Shown here: positions 35,471 through 45,146 of the stretch, one piece after another | How the letters are laid out: each line of letters opens with the position of its first letter | Position numbering within the stretch: the stretch's first letter is position 1 | From: Janthinobacterium agaricidamnosum NBRC 102515 = DSM 9628 | Lineage (GTDB): Bacteria; Pseudomonadota; Gammaproteobacteria; Burkholderiales; Burkholderiaceae_D | Length of the DNA: 64,000 bases | Direction of reading: 5' to 3' | Assembly: GCF_000723165.1 (NCBI RefSeq) | Contig: NZ_HG322949.1 | Location: 1,739,148 to 1,803,147, forward strand | Notes under the pieces: model-generated | What the model saw: only the letters and a program-made list of their open reading frames with translations | What the model was told of the DNA's origin: nothing | The model's database searches: none | Position numbers and translations under genes: made by a program

Positions 35471-36532
35471 ATGACAATCAAAATTTCTATCGACTGCATG
35501 GGCGGAGATCATGGTCCCTCGGTCACTATTCCCGCAGCAATTTCCTTCATCAACCGCGAACCCGACGCTGAACTGATCCTGGTGGGATTGGAAGACGTGA
35601 TCCGCGCCGAACTGAAAAAACATAAAGCCGAAGCGCATCCGCGCCTGACGGTACTGCACGCTTCCGAGCAAATCACGATGGACGATCCGCTCGAGGTGGC
35701 CTTGCGCCGCAAGAAGGATTCGTCGATGCGCGTGGCGATCGAACAAGTCAAGGATGGCCGGACGCAGGCGTCTGTGTCGGCCGGCAATACGGCGGCCTTG
35801 ATGGCGGTATCGCGCTACGTGCTCAAGACCATGGCCGGCGTCGACCGCCCGGCCATTTGCAGCGTCTTGCCAAATCAAAAGAATGGTCCGACCTATATGC
35901 TGGACCTGGGCGCCAACGTCGATTGCGAACCGCACCATTTGCACCAGTTCGCCATCATGGGGTCGGTGCTGGTCACGGCGATGGAAGGCATCGCCCGTCC
36001 GACCATCGGCCTGCTCAATGTCGGCACCGAAGATATCAAGGGCAATGAAGCGGTGAAATTGACCGCCAAACTGCTGCAGGCCGACCACCAGCGCGGCGCG
36101 CTGAATTTCTTTGGCAATGTCGAAGGCAACGATATTTTCAAGGGCACCACCGATATCGTCGTCTGCGACGGTTTTGTCGGCAACGTCACCTTGAAATCGA
36201 TCGAAGGCCTGGCGCGTTTCGTCAAGGATGTGATGACCTCCGAATTCAAGCGCAATCCGCTGACGATGCTGGGCGCGCTGATTGCCAGGGGGGCGCTGAA
36301 AGCGATCTCGAACCGGCTCAATCCATCGCGCTACAATGGCGCCAGCCTGCTGGGTTTGCGCGGCCTGGTGTTCAAGAGCCATGGCGGGGCGGATGCATAT
36401 TCCTTTGAATGGGCGATCAAACGGGCGTATGATGCGGCAAAAAATGACGTGCTCGCGCACTTGTCGACCATGATCGCCGACCTGATGCCGCGTGAGCCAG
36501 TCACACAGGAAGTACCAAGCTCAACTATTTAG
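35471..36532 (+). CDS. plsX: Phosphate acyltransferase PlsX
   Basis: PlsX converts acyl-ACP to acyl-phosphate, the acyl donor for PlsY in phospholipid synthesis. The signature [16 protein letters not shown] covers residues 8-23. [14 protein letters not shown] and [13 protein letters not shown] follow. At 353 residues it is of normal length. The start has no strong ribosome site but no other Met fits. fabH begins 15 bases after the stop, so the plsX-fab genes form an operon. Confidence 0.98.
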   Translation: MTIKISIDCMGGDHGPSVTIPAAISFINREPDAELILVGLEDVIRAELKKHKAEAHPRLTVLHASEQITMDDPLEVALRRKKDSSMRVAIEQVKDGRTQASVSAGNTAALMAVSRYVLKTMAGVDRPAICSVLPNQKNGPTYMLDLGANVDCEPHHLHQFAIMGSVLVTAMEGIARPTIGLLNVGTEDIKGNEAVKLTAKLLQADHQRGALNFFGNVEGNDIFKGTTDIVVCDGFVGNVTLKSIEGLARFVKDVMTSEFKRNPLTMLGALIARGALKAISNRLNPSRYNGASLLGLRGLVFKSHGGADAYSFEWAIKRAYDAAKNDVLAHLSTMIADLMPREPVTQEVPSSTI

Positions 36533-36547
36533 TGGACGGTAAGCGGC

Positions 36548-37534
36548 ATGACTTTGTACAGTAAAATTATCGGTACCGGCAGCTATCTGCCAGAAAAACG
36601 CGTCACTAACCATGACTTGACCGCGCAACTGGCGGCCAAGGGCATTGAAACCTCGGACGAATGGATCGTGTCGCGCAGCGGCATTTCGGCGCGCCACTAT
36701 GCGGCGCCGGAGCAGAATTCGTCCGACCTCGGCGTCGCGGCGGCTAAAAAAGCGCTGGAGATGGCCGGTTTGCAGGGCAATGACCTGGACCTGATCATCG
36801 TGGCCAGTTCGACCCCTGATTTCTTTGGCAGCTTCCCCAGCACCGCCTGCATCGTCCAGGAAAAACTCGGCATCACCAACCATTGCGCGGCAGTCGACGT
36901 GCAAGCGGTGTGCAGCGGTTTTGTCTACGCGGTGGCGACCGCCGACAGCTTCATCAAGTCCGGCATGCATAAGAACGTGCTGGTGATTGGCGCCGAAGTG
37001 TTTTCGCGCATCCTCAATTTCGACGACCGCACCACCTGCGTGCTGTTCGGCGACGGCGCCGGCGCGATCGTCATGACCGCTTCGGAAGAGCCCGGCGTGC
37101 TGGCCACCAAATTGCACGCCGACGGCCGCCATTCGCACATCCTGAGCGTACCGGGCAATCCGGACGGCGGCGCGCTGGCCGGCAGCGCCTTCCTGTACAT
37201 GGATGGTCCGGCGGTATTCAAGCTGGCCGTGTCGGTGCTGGAAAAAGTGGCCCACGAAGCGTTGCAGCACGCCAACATGAGCGCCGACCAGATCGACTGG
37301 CTGATCCCGCATCAAGCCAATATCCGCATCATGAACAGCACGGCCAAGAAACTTGGTTTGCCGCCTGAAAAGATGGTGGTGACGGTCGACCAGCATGGCA
37401 ACACCTCCGCCGCATCGATTCCGCTGGCGCTGGATCTTGCAGTGCGCGATGGCCGCGTCAAAAAGGGCGACAATGTGATGATGGAAGGCGTAGGCGGCGG
37501 CTTCACCTGGGGCGCCGTGCTGGCGCGTATGTAG
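36548..37534 (+). CDS. fabH: Beta-ketoacyl-ACP synthase III FabH
   Basis: FabH starts fatty-acid synthesis by condensing acetyl-CoA with malonyl-ACP. The catalytic triad is visible: Cys in VQAVCSGF (about residue 122), His in [10 protein letters not shown] and Asn in QHGNTSAAS. The 328-residue length is that of the family. It is preceded by plsX and followed, 31 bases later, by fabD. Confidence 0.98.
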   Translation: MTLYSKIIGTGSYLPEKRVTNHDLTAQLAAKGIETSDEWIVSRSGISARHYAAPEQNSSDLGVAAAKKALEMAGLQGNDLDLIIVASSTPDFFGSFPSTACIVQEKLGITNHCAAVDVQAVCSGFVYAVATADSFIKSGMHKNVLVIGAEVFSRILNFDDRTTCVLFGDGAGAIVMTASEEPGVLATKLHADGRHSHILSVPGNPDGGALAGSAFLYMDGPAVFKLAVSVLEKVAHEALQHANMSADQIDWLIPHQANIRIMNSTAKKLGLPPEKMVVTVDQHGNTSAASIPLALDLAVRDGRVKKGDNVMMEGVGGGFTWGAVLARM

Positions 37535-37565
37535 CATCAACACCTCGGTTTTGGATGGATATCAC

Positions 37566-38507
37566 ATGACTCAATTTGCATTTGTTTTTCCCGGTCAAGG
37601 TTCGCAAGCGATTGCGATGCTCGACGGTTTTGCCGGCAATCCGCTGGTTGCGCAGACTGTTGCTGAAGCGTCGGACGCGTTGCAGTTCGATCTCGGCAAG
37701 CTGATCGCCGAAGGTCCGAAAGAAGAACTCGACCTGACCACCAATACCCAGCCAGTGATGCTGACCGCCGCCGTGGCGGTGTACCGCGCGTGGATCGCCG
37801 CCGGCGGTCCGCTGCCGTCGGTGGTGGCCGGCCATAGTCTGGGCGAATATTCGGCGCTGGTCGCCGCCGGCGTGATCTCCTTCAAGGATGCGGTGCCGCT
37901 GGTGCGCTTCCGCGCCCAGGCGATGCAGGAAGCCGTGCCGGTCGGCCAGGGCAGCATGGCGGTGGTGCTCGGTTTGTCGGACGACGATGTGCGCGCCGCT
38001 TGTATTGAAGCGATCGCGGCCGATCCGGCGCTGGTGGTCGAGGCGGTCAATTTCAATGCGCCTGCGCAAGTTGTGATCGCCGGCCATACCGCCGCGGTCG
38101 AGCGCGCCTGTGAACTGGCCAAGGCCAAGGGCGCCAAGCGCGCGATGAAATTGCCGGTGTCGGCGCCATTCCATTCGACGCTGCTGAAGCCGGCTTCCGA
38201 CCGCTTGCGCGACTATATGGCCGAGCTGCATTTCTCGGCGCCGCACATCGCGCTGATCAACAACGTCGATGTGGCGGTGGTCAGCGATCCGGCCAGCATC
38301 AAGGATGCGCTGGTGCGCCAGGCCGCGAGTCCTGTGCGCTGGGTCGAGACGATGCAGAAAGTCGCCGCCGACGGCATCACGCAAGTGGTCGAGTGCGGCC
38401 CCGGCAAGGTATTGATGGGCTTGACCAAGCGCATCGATGCATCGCTGGTGGGCGACGCGATCGTCGACCAGGCGTCGCTGGAACGTATTTTGGCTTTGCT
38501 TAAGTAA
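37566..38507 (+). CDS. fabD: Malonyl-CoA:ACP transacylase FabD
   Basis: FabD transfers malonyl from CoA to the acyl carrier protein. The GHSLGEYSAL motif (about residues 90-99) carries the nucleophilic Ser, and FPGQGSQ opens the protein. The conserved His is in PVSAPFHST. I start it at the ATG at 37566 (MTQFAFVFPG), giving 313 residues. An ATG 15 bases earlier is in frame but less typical. It is in the fab operon between fabH and fabG. Confidence 0.97.
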   Translation: MTQFAFVFPGQGSQAIAMLDGFAGNPLVAQTVAEASDALQFDLGKLIAEGPKEELDLTTNTQPVMLTAAVAVYRAWIAAGGPLPSVVAGHSLGEYSALVAAGVISFKDAVPLVRFRAQAMQEAVPVGQGSMAVVLGLSDDDVRAACIEAIAADPALVVEAVNFNAPAQVVIAGHTAAVERACELAKAKGAKRAMKLPVSAPFHSTLLKPASDRLRDYMAELHFSAPHIALINNVDVAVVSDPASIKDALVRQAASPVRWVETMQKVAADGITQVVECGPGKVLMGLTKRIDASLVGDAIVDQASLERILALLK

Positions 38508-38591
38508 TCAGTACCCAAGGCAGGCGGTGCGGCAAGCAGTGCCGCCGCCGCTTGTGCGGTAACCTCAATCAGTCAGGCATTAAGGACAACC

Positions 38592-39353
38592 ATGAATTTA
38601 GTCAATCAAATCGCGCTGGTCACCGGCGCTTCGCGCGGCATCGGCCGCGCCATCGCCGTCGAGCTGGCAAAGCAGGGTGCTACAGTGGTCGGCACCGCCA
38701 CCACCGAAGCGGGCGCCGCCGCCATTTCCGATTACCTGGCCACGGTCGCCGCGGAACTCGGCGTGGCAAGCGTCGGCAAGGGCGTGGTACTGAATGTCAC
38801 CGATGCGGCGCGTTGCGCGGCGGTCATCGATGAAGTGCAGAAATCGTATGGCAGCGTATCGATCCTGGTGAACAACGCCGGCATCACGCAAGACCAATTG
38901 GCGATGCGCATGAAGGATGAAGAGTGGGACAACGTCATCCTGACCAACCTGAGCGCGGTCGGCCGTTTGTCGCGCGCCGTGTTGCGCGGCATGATGAAGG
39001 CCAAGGCTGGCCGCATCATCAACATCACCTCGGTGGTCGGTTCGACCGGCAATCCGGGGCAGATGAATTACGCGGCGGCCAAGGCTGGCGTAGAAGGCAT
39101 GGGCCGCGCGCTGGCGCGTGAAATCGGCAGCCGCAACATCACCGTCAACAGCGTCGCGCCGGGTTTCATCGATACCGACATGACCAAGGCGCTGGGCGAC
39201 GAGCAGCACGCCGCCTTGCTGACGCAAATTCCGCTGGCGCGCCTTGGCAAGCCGGAAGATATCGCCGCCGCCGTATCGTTCCTGGCGTCGCCGCAAGCGG
39301 CCTACATCACGGGCACCACGCTGCACGTGAACGGCGGCATGTACATGAATTGA
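38592..39353 (+). CDS. fabG: 3-oxoacyl-ACP reductase FabG
   Basis: This is an NADPH-dependent short-chain reductase of fatty-acid elongation. The Rossmann motif is TGASRGIGR (about 12-20), the catalytic Ser is in NITSVVGSTG, and the active-site pair is YAAAKAG. The 253 residues are about nine more than in E. coli, mainly from a longer insertion around residues 38-60 (EAGAAAISDYLATVAAEL). The ATG at 38592 follows AAGGACAACC. It is the last of the plsX-fabHDG group before acpP. Confidence 0.97.
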   Translation: MNLVNQIALVTGASRGIGRAIAVELAKQGATVVGTATTEAGAAAISDYLATVAAELGVASVGKGVVLNVTDAARCAAVIDEVQKSYGSVSILVNNAGITQDQLAMRMKDEEWDNVILTNLSAVGRLSRAVLRGMMKAKAGRIINITSVVGSTGNPGQMNYAAAKAGVEGMGRALAREIGSRNITVNSVAPGFIDTDMTKALGDEQHAALLTQIPLARLGKPEDIAAAVSFLASPQAAYITGTTLHVNGGMYMN

Positions 39354-39553
39354 GGCCCGGTTGATGCCCGGTGAACCCGAAGCGCGCCGCCGTAGCGGTC
39401 TTTTTGAAGAAGCGGCGTTATATTTGTGTTTATAATCGCATCTTTTAGCAGTAAATTCGGTTGAATTAGCAGCAGACGCCGAAATTAGTATTCGGACGCG
39501 CAAACCTGATAAAATGCGCGCACTTTCCGTAACACACACAATGGAGTTATAAC

Positions 39554-39793
39554 ATGTCGGATATCGAACAACGCGTTAAGAAAATCGTCGCTGAGCAACT
39601 GGGCGTTGCAGAAGCAGACATCAAAATCGAATCCTCCTTCGTCGACGACCTCGGCGCGGACTCCCTGGACACCGTCGAACTGGTGATGGCCCTGGAAGAC
39701 GAATTCGAAATGGAAATCCCTGACGAACAAGCTGAAAAGATCACCACCGTGCAACAGGCTATCGACTACGCCACTGCACACGTCAAGGCCTAA
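39554..39793 (+). CDS. acpP: Acyl carrier protein
   Basis: A 79-residue acidic carrier protein. The phosphopantetheine attachment Ser is in GADSLDTVE (Ser37). The protein starts [17 protein letters not shown], as in other ACPs. A 200-base gap separates it from fabG and contains a TATAAT at 39431-39436, so acpP may have its own promoter, as in E. coli. fabF follows 29 bases later. Confidence 0.99.
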   Translation: MSDIEQRVKKIVAEQLGVAEADIKIESSFVDDLGADSLDTVELVMALEDEFEMEIPDEQAEKITTVQQAIDYATAHVKA

Positions 39794-39822
39794 GCCTGTC
39801 TGACCGACTTCAGGAGAATCGC

Positions 39823-41070
39823 TTGAGCCGTTCTAAAAACCGTCGTGTCGTCGTTACCGGCCTGGGCTGCATTTCACCTGTCGGCAATACTATTGCCGAG
39901 GCGTGGAGCGCAATCGTCGAGGGAAAATCCGGCATCGCCACGATCACCAAGTTCGATGCACTGCCGTTCAGCACTCACTTTGCAGGTGAAGTCAAAGGTT
40001 TTAATATCGAAGACTACATTACCGGCAAGGAAGCGCGCCACATGGATACCTTTATCCATTACGGCATGGCGGCCGGCATCCAGGCGATCCAGGATTCCGG
40101 GATCGCTGTCACCGAAGAGAACGCCGATCGCATCGGCGTGATCATCGGTTCCGGCATCGGCGGCTTGCCGATGATCGAAGAAACCAAGACCGAATATGAC
40201 AAGCGCGGCCCGCGCCGCATTTCGCCATTTTTCGTGCCGGCTTCGATCATTAACATGATCTCTGGTAATCTTTCGATCAAATACGGCATGCGTGGGCCTA
40301 ACCTGTCCATCGTCACCGCCTGCACCACCGGCTTGCACAGCATCGGTGCGGCGGCGCGTTTGATCGAGTACGGCGACGCCGACGTGATGATCGCCGGCGG
40401 CGCGGAATCGACCGTGTCGCCGCTGGGTCTGGGCGGTTTCGCCTCGGCCCGCGCCCTGTCCGCACGTAACGACGATCCGGCAACGGCATCGCGTCCGTGG
40501 GACCGGGACCGCGACGGTTTTGTGCTCGGCGAAGGCGCCGGCGTGATGGTGCTCGAAGAGTACGATCATGCGGTTGCGCGCGGCGCGAAGATCTATGCTG
40601 AATTGCATGGTTTTGGGATGAGCGCCGATGCTTATCACATGACCTCGCCGCTGGAAGATGGTAGTGGCGGCAGCAAGTCGGTGATTTCTGCCCTGAAAAA
40701 CTCTGGCCTGAATCCGGACCAGATCGATTATGTCAATGCACACGGCACGTCGACCCCGCAAGGCGACCTGGCGGAAGTCATGGGCATCAAACGCACCTTC
40801 GGCGACCATGCAAAGAATCTGGTAGTCAATTCGACCAAGTCGATGACCGGCCATTTGCTGGGCGGCGCGGGCGGCCTGGAAGCAGTGTTTACGGTATTGG
40901 CGATCCACCACCAGGTGTCGCCTCCTACCATCAACATCTTCAACCAGGATCCGGCGTGCGACCTGGACTTCTGCGCCAACACGGCACGTGACATGAAGAT
41001 CGATTATGCGGTCAAGAATTCGTTCGGCTTCGGCGGCACGAATGGCACGCTGGTCTTCGGCAAGGCCTGA
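39823..41070 (+). CDS. fabF: Beta-ketoacyl-ACP synthase II FabF
   Basis: FabF elongates fatty acids and controls the 16:1 to 18:1 step. The catalytic Cys is in [11 protein letters not shown], and the two His are in [11 protein letters not shown] and [10 protein letters not shown]. The start is TTG at 39823, supported by a strong AGGAGA site eight bases upstream and the usual N terminus ([14 protein letters not shown]). The first in-frame ATG lies far inside the protein. At 415 residues it is normal. Two hairpins follow the gene. Confidence 0.97.
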   Translation: MSRSKNRRVVVTGLGCISPVGNTIAEAWSAIVEGKSGIATITKFDALPFSTHFAGEVKGFNIEDYITGKEARHMDTFIHYGMAAGIQAIQDSGIAVTEENADRIGVIIGSGIGGLPMIEETKTEYDKRGPRRISPFFVPASIINMISGNLSIKYGMRGPNLSIVTACTTGLHSIGAAARLIEYGDADVMIAGGAESTVSPLGLGGFASARALSARNDDPATASRPWDRDRDGFVLGEGAGVMVLEEYDHAVARGAKIYAELHGFGMSADAYHMTSPLEDGSGGSKSVISALKNSGLNPDQIDYVNAHGTSTPQGDLAEVMGIKRTFGDHAKNLVVNSTKSMTGHLLGGAGGLEAVFTVLAIHHQVSPPTINIFNQDPACDLDFCANTARDMKIDYAVKNSFGFGGTNGTLVFGKA

Positions 41071-41097
41071 GGTCCGCTTTAAAAACGCTTGAACTTT

Positions 41098-41158
41098 TTA
41101 GCGCTCACGTGGGTCAAACCATGTGAGCGCTAATTCGGCGCCAACGCTCGTTGGCGCC
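41098..41158. terminator. Two tandem hairpins after fabF
   Basis: An 11-bp perfect inverted repeat (TTAGCGCTCAC at 41098-41108, GTGAGCGCTAA at 41123-41133) is followed by GGCGCCAAC paired with GTTGGCGCC (41137-41158). No T-run follows on the plus strand, so they may slow RNA polymerase or block exonucleases rather than terminate cleanly. Confidence 0.5.
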
Positions 41159-41229
41159 TGAATTTGCCCGGCATGTCGCCGGCGCGCCTGGGCATAGTGC
41201 CACTTTGTTCTTCCCTTTGAAAACCAGTC

Positions 41230-41694
41230 ATGTCGATTGCCGTGTCTGCCGTCGTCCGTCCTTCTGTTTGCCTGCGTCTTTTGCAGGCGTGCTTTGCCGT
41301 TGGCGGACTGGCCGCCGGCGCCGTGCTGGCGGCCGGCGGCGATGCGCATGCGTGGCGTTGGCCGGGGGCGGCCGCGAGCATCGCCGGCGGCGGGTTTTTA
41401 CTGTTTTTTCTGCGCCAGCACATAAAGCCGCAGCGGCTTGATATATCCGGGGTCGGTTCGATGCGGCTGGCGGTATATCTGGAAGCGGGAGGGGACGATG
41501 GACGCACGGTCGAACTGCAGGCGGGTTCGACCTTGTGGCCGGGATTATTGCTGCTGCGCTTGCGCGGCGAGGCGGGGCGCATCGGCGTGTTGCCGGTCTG
41601 GCCGGGGCAGGCCTGTTGCACGGATTTCCGGGGGCTGGCCGTGGCGTGCCGGGCAATTGCCGGACGCGGCGCCGACATCGAACAAAAAAATTGA
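41230..41694 (+). CDS. Small membrane protein, possibly YgfX-like
   Basis: This 154-residue protein has two hydrophobic segments (about 15-35 and 45-62) and a soluble C-terminal part with a GSTLWPGLLLLRLRGE strand pattern. The organisation resembles the YgfX/CptA type (two transmembrane helices then a short beta domain), which is commonly found just before rpoE in Betaproteobacteria. I cannot confirm that from motifs. The protein precedes rpoE, and the rpoE promoter lies just after its stop. Confidence 0.45.
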   Translation: MSIAVSAVVRPSVCLRLLQACFAVGGLAAGAVLAAGGDAHAWRWPGAAASIAGGGFLLFFLRQHIKPQRLDISGVGSMRLAVYLEAGGDDGRTVELQAGSTLWPGLLLLRLRGEAGRIGVLPVWPGQACCTDFRGLAVACRAIAGRGADIEQKN

Positions 41695-41702
41695 CCGAAT
41701 AC

Positions 41703-41731
41703 TGAACTTCTTGCAACGGGCCAACTCTATA
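41703..41731 (+). promoter_or_regulatory. Candidate sigma-E promoter of rpoE
   Basis: TGAACTT at 41703-41709 and TCTATA at 41726-41731 are 16 bases apart. The match to the extracytoplasmic sigma-E pattern (GGAACTT, 16-17 bases, TCNNA) suggests positive autoregulation. The promoter is 41 bases before the GTG start of rpoE. It is useful as a native comparison for the hrp-like boxes near 60-63 kb, which have a different -10. Confidence 0.6.
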
Positions 41732-41772
41732 GCTATATGGAGATCCGCGCTGCATGCCACCGAGGATCGGCA

Positions 41773-42375
41773 GTGAGTACAGAACGCGAGTGCGACCAAT
41801 TGCTGGTCGAGCGGGTCCAGGCAGGTGACAAACGGGCATTCGATGCGCTGGTGTCGAAATATCAGCGCCGGCTGATGCGTCTCGTGTCGCGCCTGGTGCA
41901 TGACCCGGCGGAAGCGGAAGATGTGGTGCAAGAAACGTTTATCAAGGCGTACCGCGCTTTGAAGCATTTTCGCGGCGATTCGGCATTTTATACATGGTTA
42001 TACCGGATCGGTATCAATACCGCCAAGAATTTCCTGGTGACCCAGGGGCGGCGTACGCCGACATCGACCGATTCAGGCTCCGAGCAAGCCGAATCGTTCG
42101 AAGATGGCGATCATTTGCGTGACATCAATACGCCGGAATCCATGCTGGCGAGCAAGCAGATTGCTGAAACCGTCAATGCGGCGATGGATTTATTGCCGTT
42201 GGAATTGCGTACCGCCATCGTGCTGCGAGAAATAGAAGGCCTGAGCTACGAAGAAATTTCCGCCATCATGGTCTGTCCGATCGGCACCGTGCGCAGCCGG
42301 ATTTTCCGCGCGCGCGAAGTTATTGCGGAAAAATTGAAACCTTTGTTGGATATGCCGATTGACAAACGCTGGTGA
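41773..42375 (+). CDS. rpoE: RNA polymerase sigma factor RpoE (AlgU/SigE)
   Basis: This ECF sigma factor directs the envelope-stress response. The N-terminal STERECDQLLVERVQAGDKRAF leads into region 2 (FDALVSKYQRRLMRLVSRLV and AEDVVQETFIKAYRAL), and region 4 (LPLELRTAIVLREIEGLSYEEI and IGTVRSRIFRAR) follows. I start it at the GTG at 41773, giving 200 residues, because the homologous N terminus begins there. The ATG at 41737 would add 12 unusual residues. rseA and mucD follow. Confidence 0.95.
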   Translation: MSTERECDQLLVERVQAGDKRAFDALVSKYQRRLMRLVSRLVHDPAEAEDVVQETFIKAYRALKHFRGDSAFYTWLYRIGINTAKNFLVTQGRRTPTSTDSGSEQAESFEDGDHLRDINTPESMLASKQIAETVNAAMDLLPLELRTAIVLREIEGLSYEEISAIMVCPIGTVRSRIFRAREVIAEKLKPLLDMPIDKRW

Positions 42376-42455
42376 ATCCAGTGATTATAGGCAAGACAAC
42401 GGCAGAGTTTGCTTGGGCTTCCACGCGCAACGATCTTCATATGGCAGGAACTGTG

Positions 42456-42782
42456 ATGGATACGCAAAAACGATTGCATGAAAATATCTCGGCGCTGGCC
42501 GATGGCGAACTGGCCGAACATGAAGTCGAGCTGGCCTTTGCCGCGCTCGATACGCCCGATGGGCGGGCGGCCTGGAATGCCTACCACCAGATCGGCCATG
42601 CCTTGCGCTCCGACGATTGCGGTTTCGACTTGAGCGGCGGCTTCAGCGCACAACTGGCGGCGCGGCTGGCGGCCGAGCACGATGCTGCGGGGGGAGCTTC
42701 CAGCGAGCCTGCCAGTAGATCTGCCAGCGAACCGGCCGATAGCGCCGTTGCCGTGCCGCTGCGGGCCGGCAGCCTGTCCTGA
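42456..42782 (+). CDS. rseA: Shortened anti-sigma-E factor RseA (no membrane segment)
   Basis: The N-terminal part (KRLHENISALADGELAEHE and AWNAYHQIGHALRSDD) matches the cytoplasmic anti-sigma domain of RseA. At only 108 residues the protein ends in a low-complexity Ala/Ser/Pro/Glu tail, and no hydrophobic span or periplasmic domain follows. Full RseA is near 200 residues and membrane bound, so this one looks soluble. The start I favour is the ATG at 42456, 8 bases after AGGAA. Another ATG at 42441 and a GTG at 42372 overlapping rpoE are in frame. rseB, usually next, is absent. Confidence 0.78.
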   Translation: MDTQKRLHENISALADGELAEHEVELAFAALDTPDGRAAWNAYHQIGHALRSDDCGFDLSGGFSAQLAARLAAEHDAAGGASSEPASRSASEPADSAVAVPLRAGSLS

Positions 42783-42992
42783 GGGCGTCACGCCTCGCGC
42801 GGCAGGTTTTTATGCGCCATGCTCTTGAAAAACATTGTCTGCACAATATCTGGTGTGGGCGTGATGGAGCGTTTTCGCTTACCATGCATTAATGCCTATT
42901 GCTGCCATGCAATAGCAGGCTGGTGCATTACGTGTGCAGCGTCATTCTGCATTTCCCTTTCAATACTCAAGCATACTCAAGCGATACTTTTC
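42783..42992. other. Intergenic region between rseA and mucD
   Basis: This 210-base gap occupies the position where rseB (mucB) is usual. It contains no frame with RseB features. CTTGAAA at 42823-42829 followed by CAATATCT at 42843-42850 is at best a weak sigma-32-like arrangement. Confidence 0.5.
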
Positions 42993-44504
42993 ATGAAAAA
43001 AAATATTTCTGCCGGTAGTAAGACTCTTTCCGCGCTGCTGATCAGTGCCGGTGTATTGTTTGCGCCCGCCATGGCCGGCCTGGCGCCGGCCGCGCAGGCG
43101 GCCGCGGTGGCCGGCTTGCCCGATTTTACCGACCTGGTCGACAAGGTCGGCCCGGCGGTGGTCAATATCCGTACTACCGAGCGCCTGAAGCTGAGCCAGC
43201 CGGGGCAGGGCGGCAGCGACGAGGCTGAAATGCAGGAATTTTTGCGCCGCTTCTTTGGCGGCGCATTGCCGCCGCAACTGTCGCCGGGCCAGCCGTCGCC
43301 GCGCCAGCAGGCGCCGCGCCGCGGCCGTCCAGCGCCCGTGCCGCAAGAACAGGAAGTGCAGCGCGGCGTCGGTTCCGGCTTCATCATTTCGGCCGACGGT
43401 TATGTGCTGACCAACGCCCATGTGGTCGATGGCGCCGATGAAGTGTATGTGACGCTGACCGACAAGCGCGAATTCAAGGCCAAGGTGCTGGGTGCCGACG
43501 CGCGCACCGACGTCGCATTGCTGAAAATCGAGGGCGCCAGCCTGCCGCGCCTGACGATGGGCGATTCCAGCAAGATTCGCGTGGGCGAATGGGTGATCGC
43601 GATCGGTTCGCCATTCAACCTGGAAAACTCGGTTACTGCGGGTATTATTTCCGCCAAGTCGCGCGATACCGGCGATTATCTGCCGCTGATCCAGAGCGAC
43701 GTGGCCGTCAATCCCGGCAATTCGGGCGGCCCGCTGATCAATATGCGCGGCGAGGTGATCGGCATCAACTCGCAAATCGCAACCTTGTCGGGTGGTTATA
43801 ACGGCATTTCCTTTGCGGTGCCGATCGATGAAGCGATGCGGGTCGGCGATCAATTGAAGAAAGCCGGCAAGGTCACGCGCGGCCGCATCGGCGTGCAAAT
43901 TGGCGAACTGAGCAAGGAAGTGGCCGAATCGCTGGGCTTGAAGGACGCCAAGGGCGCGCAAGTGTCGATGGTCGAACCGGGCGGTCCGGCCGACAAGGGC
44001 GGTATCAAGGCTGGCGACATCATTCTCAAGTTCAACGGCGTGCAAATCGAACGTTCGTCGGACTTGCCGCGCCTGGTCGGCGGCACCGCCGTCAACAGCA
44101 AGGCCACTGTGACGGTCTGGCGCAAGGGCGCGCTGCAAGAAGTGCCGGTCACCGTGGTCGAGCTGGAAAACGACAAGAAGGCCGGCAAGAAGGCCGGCAC
44201 CAAGGCGCCGGCCGACGAGCAGCCGTCGAACGCGCTGGGCTTGACGGTCAGCGACTTGAGCGATGTCAAGCGCAAGGAATTGAAAGTCGACGCCGGCGTG
44301 CTGGTCGAAGACGCCGATGGCGTGGCGGCCGCGGCGGGCTTGCAGGCGGGCGATGTGATCTTGCAGGTGAATAACACCGGCATCAAGGACGCCAAGCAAT
44401 TCAATGCGGTGGTCGCCAGGCTCGATCCGAAAAAAGCGTCGGTGGTGCTGGTGCGCCGCGGCGATACGTCGCAATATGTGTCGCTGCGCCCGTCGGCAAA
44501 ATAA
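42993..44504 (+). CDS. mucD: Periplasmic serine protease MucD/DegP (HtrA family)
   Basis: This periplasmic protease degrades misfolded envelope proteins and helps tune sigma-E. The ATG at 42993 (MKKNISAG) gives 503 residues with a signal peptide ending after QAA (about residue 36). The catalytic triad is His in TNAHVVDGAD, Asp in ARTDVALLKIEG and Ser in PGNSGGPLI. Two PDZ domains follow (about 285-370 and 405-495). A Pro/Gln/Arg-rich linker lies around residues 85-120, longer than in E. coli DegP. It lies in the rpoE cluster. Confidence 0.96.
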   Translation: MKKNISAGSKTLSALLISAGVLFAPAMAGLAPAAQAAAVAGLPDFTDLVDKVGPAVVNIRTTERLKLSQPGQGGSDEAEMQEFLRRFFGGALPPQLSPGQPSPRQQAPRRGRPAPVPQEQEVQRGVGSGFIISADGYVLTNAHVVDGADEVYVTLTDKREFKAKVLGADARTDVALLKIEGASLPRLTMGDSSKIRVGEWVIAIGSPFNLENSVTAGIISAKSRDTGDYLPLIQSDVAVNPGNSGGPLINMRGEVIGINSQIATLSGGYNGISFAVPIDEAMRVGDQLKKAGKVTRGRIGVQIGELSKEVAESLGLKDAKGAQVSMVEPGGPADKGGIKAGDIILKFNGVQIERSSDLPRLVGGTAVNSKATVTVWRKGALQEVPVTVVELENDKKAGKKAGTKAPADEQPSNALGLTVSDLSDVKRKELKVDAGVLVEDADGVAAAAGLQAGDVILQVNNTGIKDAKQFNAVVARLDPKKASVVLVRRGDTSQYVSLRPSAK

Positions 44505-44563
44505 GCGGTCCGCCATCTTAATCTGGCCAGGGGCTGCGGCTCCTGGCATTGACCTTTGCGCCC

Positions 44564-44833
44564 ATGTACTTGACCCCGCACTTCACCCTGTATTCCCGCA
44601 GTTATTGCCATTTATGCAGCGACATGCTCGACGCCTTGTCGGCATTAAACGGGTCAGCGCGTCCGTTTACGGTCGAGGTGATCGATATCGATAGCGACGC
44701 AGCGCTGGTAAAGCGCTACGATGAGCTGGTGCCGGTGCTGTTCGGCGATCTGGACCAGCCCGAGTTATGCCATTATTTCCTCGATGAGCAGCGCGTGCGC
44801 GATTATCTGGACGCCGTAGTGACTGTCACTTAA
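44564..44833 (+). CDS. Glutaredoxin-like protein (DUF836 type)
   Basis: An 89-residue thioredoxin-fold protein with CHLC at residues 14-17 (SYCHLC) matching the family of small glutaredoxin-like proteins often found between mucD and lepA in Betaproteobacteria. The start is uncertain: ATG at 44564 (MYLTPHF) is preferred, while an upstream TTG at 44549 is in frame. The C terminus is acidic. The exact redox partner is unknown. Confidence 0.8.
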   Translation: MYLTPHFTLYSRSYCHLCSDMLDALSALNGSARPFTVEVIDIDSDAALVKRYDELVPVLFGDLDQPELCHYFLDEQRVRDYLDAVVTVT

Positions 44834-45146
44834 TGTTATTAAAAATAAAATTTTAAGCCGCATCCGCCTTGTTTTGGCCGTAAAATGTGGGTGAAATTGC
44901 ATCGATGCCCGTGGCTGCATGTCATAACACGGGCTTTCTACTCTGAAATCCGGTAAAATGGGGTGGTCGAAAAAAGCTCCTGTCGGATGCAGCAGCTTCT
45001 GTCGCTTCAAAGGCGCTCGCATGGGGCATCATCGCCCCGATCGGAGCGCTTTTTTTATCATTGTGTGGGGTGCCGGGCCTGGTCCGGTTTTTTGTCCCCG
45101 GACAACCCAGTAAGCAGTGTCGTCAACTTCGCATTTATATTTGTTA
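44834..45146. other. Intergenic region upstream of lepA
   Basis: These 313 bases begin with an AT-rich stretch (44834-44862) and include the terminator hairpin at 45012-45056. Small frames on either strand show no features. A lepA promoter must lie after the hairpin or transcription must read through. Confidence 0.5.
45012..45056 (+). terminator. Nested hairpin with T-run between the glutaredoxin-like gene and lepA
   Basis: GCGCTC (45013-45018) pairs with GAGCGC (45044-45049), enclosing GGGGC paired with GCCCC, and is followed by seven T (45050-45056). This is a good intrinsic terminator, or a regulated attenuator of lepA since the leader continues into it. Confidence 0.75.
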
